DNA of 6,726 nucleotides from contig JAJYWG010000248.1 in NCBI GenBank assembly GCA_021791615.1, positions 1-6,726 of the forward strand. The letters are read 5' to 3'. The DNA comes from Actinomycetes bacterium. GTDB lineage: Bacteria; Actinomycetota; Acidimicrobiia; Acidimicrobiales; RAAP-2. The notes below the pieces were generated by a model that was not told where the DNA came from, did no database searches, and saw only the letters and a program-made list of their open reading frames with translations. This document shows positions 1 to 5,295 of this stretch, piece by piece. Made by a program: the position numbers and the translations under genes. Positions within the stretch are counted from its first letter, which is position 1, and each line of letters begins with the position of its first letter.

Positions 1-1898
1 ATGTGCTCGCTGCCATCCCCCGACAGCACCGCGCTCCCTCCGGCGCCTGGCGAGGCACCCGGAGCCAGGCCGATGCCGAGCAGGCGCTTTGGGGAAAGCG
101 AGTCGGGCACGCCGGCACCCGCGCTCACCACGCAGAAGAGCCCGAGCAAGAACCACCACGAGAACGAGAGAGCGATCTGCTGCACGTTGAAGATCGCCTG
201 GACCACGTAAGCGACGAGGCCAGCCGTCACTGCCGCGAGGAGCATCCTCTGAGCAGTCGCGCCGCTCGCCGCGGAGGTGCCCGAGCGCTCCAGCGCCCGG
301 AGGCGCCTTAGCGCGCCGATCCCCCGGATGCCGACGAAGACGACCAGCGCCACGAGGATCGCGAGCCCCACGAACCCCCTGTCCGCGAGCACGTTCATGA
401 AGATGTCGTGCGCCCCGTCTGCGGCGTAGGAGAAACCGAGGTTCCTCACCCAGCTGGCGTTCTCGTAGCGGGGGAAGACGTAGACGAAGGTGTCGGGCCC
501 GGTGCCGGTCAGGGGATGGTTCAGGCCTATGTGGAAGCTCGCAGCCCACATGTCGAAGCGCTGGCCGACGCTGCTGCGCCCGCTGGAGCTGAACAGCGTG
601 GAGATCTTCCCGCCGACGTAGTGGGCACCACCGCCGAGGAAGATCGCAGCCGCGCCCACCACGGCCGCACCCACGCCGAGGGCGGGCACGAGCGGGCGGC
701 GACGGATCTCGGGCCAGAGTGCCACGGCCAGCACCACCGCCGCCGCGATGGTCGCCACCCAGGCTCCGCGAGCTGCCGTCTGCAAGAGCTCCGCTAGCAG
801 TACCGCCACGAGCAGACCGACGCCAACCTGCACGGTGCGCCTCCTCCCCCGCAGGCCGACGAGCACGCAGGTGGGCAGCACTATCGCTATGTACCCGGCC
901 AGGTGGTTCGGGTTGCCGAGGGTGGAGAAGACGTTGTGGAAGGGCAGTCCCTTGATCCAGTGGACGAAGTCCCAGCGCCTCCCCTTGGTCTCGAGGTCGT
1001 GGAGCTGGACGATGCCGTACCAGGCGGCGACGCTGCCTGCTCCGAAGGCGAGGGTGCCGATCGCCGCCGGCACGTCGCCGGGGTCGAACGCCTCGGCAGC
1101 CGAGAAGGCGACCATCGTGAACGCGAGCGCGGAGTAGAGGCCGTCGTAGGATCCGTGAGCGCCGAGCACGCTCAGGTGGACGTTCACGCTCGTGAGCGCG
1201 CTGACGATCGCCCAGAGGGCGAAGGCGAGGACGAGCCACTGCATCCCGTTTCGCCAGCGCGGGAGCCTGCCGTCGCGCACGGTACCGACCACCCAGAGGG
1301 CTGCGAGCACCAAGGCTCCGAGCACCACGACCGTGTACTTCGGCAGGTCGAACACGTCAGTGGTATGCGGGTCGAACACCACTGGCACTGCCAGCGCGAG
1401 AGCCATCGTCACGGCGGCCCGAGCTCCCCGGAGCGGCGACTTGCCCCTCAGCACCTTCGCGGCCGCCAACCCCGTGCCCGCAATGGCGGCGACGAGGACC
1501 ATGAGGAACACCGTGAAGGTCCACGAGGTCACCGCCCCTCCGGCCCATAGAAGCACCAGCAGCAGCCAGAAGGCCCCTAGCCACACAACGAGCGCAGGAG
1601 GAACCCCGCTCGGGGTGACCCGCTCGAGGAGCGCCATCGGCGACCAAGGAGCGGCGCCGGCCTGCCTCGCCGGGCGCGCTTGCTTGGCCGGAGCGGAACC
1701 GGCTTGCTTGGCCGGAGCGGAACCGGCTTGCTTGGCCGGAGCGGAACCGGCTTGCCTGCCGGGGGCCTGTCCGGCCTGTCTCGCTGGGCGCGCTTGCTTG
1801 GCCGGAGCCGGGCCGGCTTGCCTCGCCCTGTTGCCGGTCGGCTTGCCCGGAGCAGCCAGCTCGCGCTCTGCCCGCTTGCGAGCACCCTCCTTGGCCAT
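1..1898 (-). CDS. O-antigen ligase / polymerase family membrane protein (Wzy_C/WaaL-like), C-terminus cut by window edge
   Basis: I translated the minus strand from the ATG at 1898-1896 and found 632 codons with no stop up to the window edge. An in-frame TGA lies a short way upstream and no other Met start intervenes, so this start is favoured despite a weak Shine-Dalgarno sequence. Residues 1-85 are a basic Ala/Gln/Pro/Gly-rich tail. From about residue 100 onward there are roughly ten or more hydrophobic segments separated by short charged loops. Family-like motifs are: DLPKYT near 184, LGNPNHLAGY (327-336), TAARGAW (374-380), a long loop with GQRFDMW (445-451) and HPLTGTGPDTF (461-471), and GAHDIFMNVLADRGFVGL (495-512). 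In WaaL/Wzy proteins a conserved Arg and a His in these positions are needed for transfer of lipid-linked glycan. R378 and H497 are my guesses for the equivalents. The likely role is assembly or ligation of a surface polysaccharide or glycan in the cytoplasmic membrane. Ligase and polymerase cannot be told apart from sequence, and glycosyltransferase neighbours would lie beyond the left edge. Confidence 0.88.
   Translation of the reverse strand, partial: MAKEGARKRAERELAAPGKPTGNRARQAGPAPAKQARPARQAGQAPGRQAGSAPAKQAGSAPAKQAGSAPAKQARPARQAGAAPWSPMALLERVTPSGVPPALVVWLGAFWLLLVLLWAGGAVTSWTFTVFLMVLVAAIAGTGLAAAKVLRGKSPLRGARAAVTMALALAVPVVFDPHTTDVFDLPKYTVVVLGALVLAALWVVGTVRDGRLPRWRNGMQWLVLAFALWAIVSALTSVNVHLSVLGAHGSYDGLYSALAFTMVAFSAAEAFDPGDVPAAIGTLAFGAGSVAAWYGIVQLHDLETKGRRWDFVHWIKGLPFHNVFSTLGNPNHLAGYIAIVLPTCVLVGLRGRRRTVQVGVGLLVAVLLAELLQTAARGAWVATIAAAVVLAVALWPEIRRRPLVPALGVGAAVVGAAAIFLGGGAHYVGGKISTLFSSSGRSSVGQRFDMWAASFHIGLNHPLTGTGPDTFVYVFPRYENASWVRNLGFSYAADGAHDIFMNVLADRGFVGLAILVALVVFVGIRGIGALRRLRALERSGTSAASGATAQRMLLAAVTAGLVAYVVQAIFNVQQIALSFSWWFLLGLFCVVSAGAGVPDSLSPKRLLGIGLAPGASPGAGGSAVLSGDGSEH
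1678..1755 (-). repeat. 24-bp in-frame tandem repeat encoding AGSAPAKQ
   Basis: A perfect period of 24 bp runs for 78 bp (about 3.25 copies); full units read on the plus strand occupy 1679-1702, 1703-1726 and 1727-1750. Degenerate relatives of the unit flank it on both sides. On the coding (minus) strand it gives three copies of AGSAPAKQ, residues 50-73 of the membrane protein, inside its cytoplasmic tail. Because 24 is a multiple of three, copy-number change by slippage keeps the reading frame. Identity at synonymous sites suggests recent expansion. Confidence 0.9.
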
Positions 1899-2042
1899 CA
1901 GGCCGCCGAGAGGGAGCCCGCGGTGTCAGCCGTCAGAGAAGTCACGCTCGAACAAGCTAGCGCACTGCTCCAGATGCGCCATGTTCGCCAGCCGGGTAGC
2001 GCCGTCCGAGCCGAGCTCTCAGCAGTGCCGGCCAAGCAGGAT

Positions 2043-2510
2043 CTATGCCGGCCGTCGGGTGTCGCTGACGGTGACAGTCGCCCCTCCGATGGCGAGCAAG
2101 GCGAGAAGCTGCCTGGCTGACTTGTTGTAGTTGGTCGGATCGAGAAGGCGGTAGAGCTGGGCGGGACTCGTCCCCAGCTTCTCGGCGACGGTGCGGGCGG
2201 ACAGCCCGGAGGAGCTCATCCGCCGCTTTGCCTCGAGGGTGAGCTGGTACAGCTCGAGGCGGGCTAGGTAGTCAGGGTCGGAGTTGATATCGAGCACGGA
2301 GTCGATGTGCACACTGCCCTCGGCACCGGATTCAAGTTCATAAGTGAACGCTTCGCGGCCCAACTCGGGATCGACGTATACGTGTGCCAGCCGATCGTGT
2401 GGCCCGGGGGAGGGGTCGCAACGCTTGTAGGGGAAGGCGAAGGTGCCCTTGCGGGTGGTCACGGCGAAGGCGTGCTTGCGATTGTCCGCTGCCACTTTGG
2501 TGATCTTCAT
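2043..2510 (-). CDS. Helix-turn-helix protein, antitoxin/regulator partner of DUF4160 protein
   Basis: A 155-aa protein. The ATG at 2510 is chosen over a longer reading from 2600 because it sits 2 nt after a strong Shine-Dalgarno tract and overlaps the stop of the upstream gene as ATGA. The first ~60 residues look like a compact beta-rich domain (KITKVAADNRKHAFAVTT...KGTFAFPY), reminiscent of DUF2442-type partners. Residues 62-95 carry a conserved-looking linker (GAEGSVHIDSVL, then a Leu-rich helix). Residues 103-125 form a clear helix-turn-helix (LSARTVAEKLGTSPAQLYRLLD), followed by a C-terminal helix that could serve in dimerisation. Genes of this make-up are often found beside DUF4160 genes. 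From the arrangement I infer a DNA-binding antitoxin-like regulator that may bind the inverted repeat at 2710-2727. DNA binding is well supported; the antitoxin role is inference. Confidence 0.8.
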   Translation of the reverse strand: MKITKVAADNRKHAFAVTTRKGTFAFPYKRCDPSPGPHDRLAHVYVDPELGREAFTYELESGAEGSVHIDSVLDINSDPDYLARLELYQLTLEAKRRMSSSGLSARTVAEKLGTSPAQLYRLLDPTNYNKSARQLLALLAIGGATVTVSDTRRPA

Positions 2511-2701
2511 AGCCTCCCCTCCTTCTCGAGCTGGACTATGTGTTTGAGGATGGAACGACTTACCTGGCCCTCCATCGCCTCGTCGTGGTCGAGGTCCCAT
2601 TTCACGACCAGCCGCGAATCCCGGTAGACGTGGACATGGCGTGGGACATGGTCACCGATGTAGGTGACGAACACAAAGCCGCCTCGCCGGATCTTCGACA
2701 C
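2507..2701 (-). CDS. DUF4160-family small protein, candidate toxin-like partner
   Basis: A 64-aa protein starting with GTG at 2701. An in-frame TAA lies 4 codons upstream, so no longer start exists. The sequence shows the DUF4160 pattern: a short beta strand (GGFVFVTYIGDH), the signature HVPRHVHV at residues 18-25, a basic/aromatic strand (RLVVKWDL) and a C-terminal helix (SRSILKHIVQLEKEGRL). Length and layout match the family, which commonly occurs in two-gene modules with DUF2442 or HTH proteins and is suspected, but not to my knowledge shown, to act as a toxin. The His-rich motif could be catalytic or metal-binding. The gene is first in an operon with the HTH gene, sharing 4 nt. No good Shine-Dalgarno is visible before the GTG, so low or leaderless translation is possible. 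Confidence 0.8.
   Translation of the reverse strand: MSKIRRGGFVFVTYIGDHVPRHVHVYRDSRLVVKWDLDHDEAMEGQVSRSILKHIVQLEKEGRL
2513..2522 (-). promoter_or_regulatory. Strong Shine-Dalgarno for the HTH gene
   Basis: On the minus strand the tract reads GGAGGGGAGG, two bases before the ATG at 2510. It lies inside the last codons of the DUF4160 gene. Together with the ATGA overlap it decides the start of the HTH gene and suggests it is translated efficiently and coupled to the upstream gene, as often seen when the second product must accumulate in excess. Confidence 0.75.
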
Positions 2702-2709
2702 GAAGAGAC

Positions 2710-2727
2710 GTTACCGTAGATGGTAAC
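2710..2727. promoter_or_regulatory. 18-bp inverted repeat, candidate operator of the DUF4160-HTH operon
   Basis: GTTACC-N6-GGTAAC is a perfect inverted repeat with 6-bp arms. It ends 8 nt before the GTG start of the DUF4160 gene and lies between the divergent DUF4160 gene and the YoeB remnant. This is the usual place for an autoregulatory operator of a toxin-antitoxin-type operon, and the HTH protein is the obvious candidate ligand. I could not place convincing -35/-10 boxes with confidence. Confidence 0.5.
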
Positions 2728-2734
2728 AGTCTGA

Positions 2735-2941
2735 CAGGACCGCAAGGTCCTCGAGCGCATCAACACGCTCATCAAGGACGTCGAGCGCAACGACACCTTG
2801 GGGATCGGGAAGCCCGAACCGCTCAAGCACGGGTTTCACGGCTACTGGTCCCGTCGGATCACCGACGAGCACCGCCTCGTCTACAAGATCGCCGAGGACG
2901 AGATCCGGATCGCTGCGTGCCGGTACCACTACGGGCGCTGA
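2735..2941 (+). pseudogene. YoeB/Txe-family mRNA interferase toxin, 5'-truncated remnant
   Basis: The plus-strand frame ending at TGA 2939-2941 reads QDRKVLERINTLIKD...GKPEPLKH...YWSRRITDEHRLVYKI...IRIAACRYHYGR. It aligns by eye with E. coli YoeB from its 'DKRIVKKIN' segment to the end. YoeB is a RelE-fold RNase that cleaves mRNA in the ribosomal A site. The residues corresponding to its catalytic Glu (KPEPLK), Arg (HRLVY) and His (CRYHY) are all kept. What is missing is the first ~18 residues (the beta strand and first helix start). Upstream there is an in-frame TGA at 2732 and then the DUF4160 leader region, with no similarity to a YoeB N-terminus and no YefM antitoxin gene. The simplest reading is a deletion or insertion junction at about 2734 that left a dead toxin. 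The only in-frame ATG nearby (2720) is cut off by that TGA. Confidence 0.82.
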
Positions 2942-2993
2942 CCACACGGGAGACAGGCCAGCTGACCATCCACGCCATGCCCATGCACTCGGG

Positions 2994-3017
2994 CGCGCTG
3001 GCGTAGCCGCTAGCGCG
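2994..3017. terminator. Strong hairpin, possible terminator after the YoeB remnant
   Basis: The arms CGCGCTGGCG and CGCTAGCGCG can pair over 10 bp, with one G-U pair when transcribed from the plus strand, around a 4-nt loop TAGC. It lies about 50 nt after the remnant's stop. A pyrimidine-rich stretch follows some ten bases later, but no clean U-run, so it would be an intrinsic terminator of the U-poor kind described in actinobacteria, or simply a structured spacer. Confidence 0.4.
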
Positions 3018-3164
3018 AGAACACTTCATTTCTCTCGGCCTTTCGTCTCAGTCGGAAAGTCAGCTGTAGATGGAGAACAATCGGGTTAGCAATAAGGCTC
3101 CAGCTCTCGTGTAGCTGAGGAGCGTTCCCTTTGAAGGCACGCTTGCAGCCCTGCTTTAGGAGTA

Positions 3165-3178
3165 CGAACACGTGTTCG
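3165..3178. promoter_or_regulatory. Perfect 14-bp palindrome resembling a LexA/SOS box
   Basis: CGAACACGTGTTCG is self-complementary throughout and matches the Gram-positive/actinobacterial LexA core CGAAC-N4-GTTCG exactly. LexA represses DNA-damage genes and also controls many mobile elements. However, no gene begins immediately beside it. The DUF6788-like gene ends 70 bp to the right on the minus strand, and the recombinase starts almost 500 bp to the right. It could instead be a binding or exchange site for the element's recombinases. Confidence 0.45.
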
Positions 3179-3247
3179 GCATACGCGCGCCGCCCCCGAA
3201 TTTTCGGCTCCGTGTGAACCGCCCTCCTTGCCGGTGCCGTGTGTGGT

Positions 3248-3583
3248 CTATTTCCGGCCCCAGCCCTCGGCCTGTTCTGCCACCTGTACCGACAGGGCCT
3301 CGAGCTCGGCTAGCAGCGTTCGTAGACGGCTGGCGTTGTCGAACCATGGCCGATAGCGCGCCAGTTGGGCGGGGCTGAGGTTGCGGGTGACGGTCTTGCC
3401 GTTGACTTTGCGAGTCCACGACCAATACGGCCCGTGGAGCCGGCCGGGGTCGCTGTGGCAGATGCAGTTGGGATTGCCGCAGCGGCTGGCGCGCTGGACC
3501 AGGCTGCCGGGAAGGCAGAAGCCGAGCTTGGCTATCTCGATCGCGATCTGGCGTCGTCGTGTGTTGGCCTTGTCGTTGCGCAT
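3248..3583 (-). CDS. DUF6788-like small Cys/His protein associated with mobile elements
   Basis: A 111-aa protein. The ATG at 3583 is the first start after an in-frame TAG four codons upstream, and no clear Shine-Dalgarno is present. A basic N-terminal helix (residues 1-20) leads to LPGSLVQRASRCGNPNCICH, with Cys35, Cys40, Cys42 and His43 as a possible metal-binding or structural knuckle. There follow HGPYWSWTRKVNGKTVTRNLSPAQLARYRPW (50-80) and a C-terminal helix rich in Leu/Glu. The GSLV...RCG.P.C.CH...HGPY..W..KV.GKT..R.L pattern is one I recognise from DUF6788 proteins, usually encoded next to transposases or recombinases; their function is unknown. It diverges from the recombinase gene with an 80-bp gap that holds an inverted repeat, so the two may share control. 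A role as an accessory DNA-binding factor for recombination is my inference. Confidence 0.72.
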   Translation of the reverse strand: MRNDKANTRRRQIAIEIAKLGFCLPGSLVQRASRCGNPNCICHSDPGRLHGPYWSWTRKVNGKTVTRNLSPAQLARYRPWFDNASRLRTLLAELEALSVQVAEQAEGWGRK

Positions 3584-3624
3584 ATGACTGGCCTAGCTCG
3601 TCTCGACCATCCACCGCCCGCCTG

Positions 3625-3646
3625 CCGGAAGTTGGCACACTTCCGG
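3625..3646. promoter_or_regulatory. Inverted repeat in the divergent intergenic region, overlapping recombinase Shine-Dalgarno
   Basis: CCGGAAGT-TGGCAC-ACTTCCGG has perfect 8-bp arms and a 6-nt loop. Its right arm ends on the first bases of the GGAGGTGA tract (3645-3652) that precedes the recombinase start. As DNA it could be an operator shared by the two divergent genes. As RNA it would form a hairpin that partly hides the Shine-Dalgarno and would limit recombinase translation. Confidence 0.55.
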
Positions 3647-3663
3647 AGGTGAGCGAGAGCCCG

Positions 3664-5286
3664 ATGGCACCTTCAGCCGACAGTGGTGTCGCTGACTGGA
3701 CGGTCGACTTCTATGACTTCACGGTCGCGTCGGCTCAACTCGACGGCGAGCTGGCCGGGCTGGGCGATGTGGTGGAGCGGGCGAGACGAAACGGGGCGCG
3801 GCAGGGGACGCCGGTGATCGTCCATACCGCCGGGAGGGTCGACCCCCGGGTCAATGCGTTCTTCCGCTCCGGGACCATGGTGGTGGCCCGGCCGACTACG
3901 TGGCGTCGCTATGCCTTTGCCCTGGTGGTGTGGTTGAACTTCTTGGAGCCGTTCGGCCGCTCCTGGGATGAGGCGACCGCAGCCGATGTCGAGGCGTTCA
4001 AGGAGTGGCGGCTGAGCGCGGGCCGCAACGGGGGTCGGGTGGCGCCGACCAGCTTCGACACCGACCGGGCGGCGCTGAACAGCTTCTACCGGTGGGCGAA
4101 CCTGCGCTACGGCGTAACCAACCCGGTCCCGTCGGCCACGGTGGCAGCCCGGGGTCGTCGTCGTGGCGGCGACAGGCTCTGGGGCATGGGGTCGGCGGGT
4201 GGGCCGACGGGCCGCGACGGGCTGCGCCCGGCGCAGGCTCGGCGCCGGCAGGTGAAGTGGATGCTGCGACCGGCCTTCGAGCAGTGGCGGGATATCGGGC
4301 TGCGTGGCTACGGCTTCGAGGGGTTGCGCCGGGTGGGGTGGCGGGGCGGCGGTCTCGAAGACCGCGACGCCGCCTTCGTCGACGGCCTGTATGGGACAGG
4401 GCTTCGGCTCACCGAGTGGGCGAGCGTGCTCGATGTCGAGCTGCCGGAGGATGACGCCCGGCGGTTCGGGCGGGCGTGGCTGGCCGCGGCGTGCGCCAAG
4501 GGCGCCAAGGCCGGCCGCATCTACCGGGTCCCGCGTAGCGTGCTCGCCTCGCTGGCCGGCTACCTGGACCCGCTGGAGGGGTCTCGGCGGATGGCGATCG
4601 CCCGCGCCCAGGCGACCGGACGTTACGAGACGCTGTGCGGGGTGCGGATCGTCACCAGCTACAACCCGCGCTCACGGACTCTATCGGTGCTCGGGTCGCA
4701 GGGCCCGGTGCGGGTATCCACCGAGGTGCTCGGCCCCGATGAGCGGCGCCGGCTGTTCCGCCGCACCGAGGCCGGTCTGGAGCCACTGTGGGTGTGGCTG
4801 GGCCCGGACGGGATCCCGAAGCGGCCCGGGGGCTGGCAGGACACCTTCGCGACGGCCAACTCCCGGGTTGCCGCGGCATGGGAGGCCGCCGGAGGGAAGG
4901 CAGGCGAATGCCCGTTGTGGGTCCGGCCCCACATGTGCCGCCACAGCTTCTGCTTGAAGTGGTTCTCCATCTTGTCGGTGGTGTGGGAGCAGCGCATCGA
5001 CGGCTTCACCGAGTCCGAGATCAAGGACCTGCGCTACCACTTCGGTGACATCTGGCTGCAGCTCGCCACCTTGATGGGCCACGCCGATCCGGCCACCACC
5101 CGCGACATCTACCTCGAGCCGTTCTCCAGCTTGCGGGTCGACTACCTGATGTCGCTGTTAGATGACGACGAGAAGTCCGGCCTGGACACGCTGGTGCGAG
5201 CGGTGGCGGCCGACGCCACCGGCCGGGTCCTGGTCGGCGCTGACCCCCATTCGGACTCAGCGCAGGCGGACAGGGAGACCCGCTGA
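3664..5286 (+). CDS. Tyrosine recombinase / integrase with complete catalytic set
   Basis: A 540-aa protein. I chose the ATG at 3664 (GGAGGTGA lies 12 nt upstream); an in-frame GTG at 3649 is an alternative. Residues ~76-155 form a core-binding, SAM-like domain (WRRYAFALVVWLNFLE...TDRAALNSFYRWAN). The catalytic domain has box I Arg248 in GTGLRLTE, a Lys at 279 or 282 (AKGAKAGR), H423-M-C-R426-H427, H473 in LMGHADPATT and the nucleophile Tyr483 in RDIYLEPF. All six residues of a working tyrosine recombinase are therefore present. It would cut and rejoin DNA through a 3'-phosphotyrosine link. An unusually long stretch (~140 residues) separates the Lys from the HxxRH box, and the whole is longer than the 300-400 aa of simple phage integrases. 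Such large forms are typical of multi-recombinase elements (Tn554-like or recombinase-trio elements). A second recombinase-like gene follows after 9 nt, so the two are probably made together. Confidence 0.9.
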   Translation: MAPSADSGVADWTVDFYDFTVASAQLDGELAGLGDVVERARRNGARQGTPVIVHTAGRVDPRVNAFFRSGTMVVARPTTWRRYAFALVVWLNFLEPFGRSWDEATAADVEAFKEWRLSAGRNGGRVAPTSFDTDRAALNSFYRWANLRYGVTNPVPSATVAARGRRRGGDRLWGMGSAGGPTGRDGLRPAQARRRQVKWMLRPAFEQWRDIGLRGYGFEGLRRVGWRGGGLEDRDAAFVDGLYGTGLRLTEWASVLDVELPEDDARRFGRAWLAAACAKGAKAGRIYRVPRSVLASLAGYLDPLEGSRRMAIARAQATGRYETLCGVRIVTSYNPRSRTLSVLGSQGPVRVSTEVLGPDERRRLFRRTEAGLEPLWVWLGPDGIPKRPGGWQDTFATANSRVAAAWEAAGGKAGECPLWVRPHMCRHSFCLKWFSILSVVWEQRIDGFTESEIKDLRYHFGDIWLQLATLMGHADPATTRDIYLEPFSSLRVDYLMSLLDDDEKSGLDTLVRAVAADATGRVLVGADPHSDSAQADRETR

Positions 5287-5295
5287 CCGGCCGGG

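Larger units (their letters stand above)
2942..3247. other. Non-coding, lower-GC spacer between TA remnants and the recombinase element
   Basis: I see no supportable gene on either strand; the open frames here are short and unlike proteins. By my count 98 of 180 bases in 3001-3180 are G or C (about 54%), visibly below the surrounding coding DNA. The stretch holds a hairpin (2994-3017) and a perfect palindrome (3165-3178). It may contain the left boundary of the mobile element, but no terminal repeat can be proven because the right end is outside the window. Confidence 0.6.

Noticed and set aside
1678..1774. Short regular repeats that might suggest a CRISPR array
   Set aside because: The 24-bp units are directly abutting with no spacers and are translated in frame within a larger gene, so this is a coding tandem repeat.
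1926..1982. 18-codon minus-strand open frame upstream of the membrane protein (MAHLEQC...)
   Set aside because: It is in frame with the ligase gene but ends in a stop, has no clear ribosome site and no recognised similarity; too short to support as a leader peptide.
2026..2053. Direct repeat TGCCGGCC at 2026-2033 and 2046-2053
   Set aside because: Eight-base GC-rich repeats are common by chance here, and there is no associated structure or target duplication.
903..2130. Long plus-strand open frames (903-1550, 1192-2130, 1680-2120)
   Set aside because: They lie opposite the long membrane-protein gene; their translations are low-complexity Arg/Ser/Ala/Pro/Thr-rich with no recognisable domain, as expected for antisense frames in GC-rich DNA.
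2702..2760. Possible -35/-10 pair for the DUF4160 operon (TTGCGG with CATCTA 17 nt later on the minus strand)
   Set aside because: The -10 match is poor against the TANNNT consensus, so I do not call a promoter.
2602..2947. Minus-strand open frames over the YoeB remnant and the DUF4160 start
   Set aside because: The plus strand reads a clear YoeB C-terminus, and the DUF4160 frame explains the rest; these frames have no recognisable similarity.
3156..3638. 160-codon minus-strand frame overlapping the DUF6788-like gene
   Set aside because: The overlapping frame 3583-3248 carries the family pattern and Cys/His motif; this one is a Gln/Arg/Pro-rich shadow.
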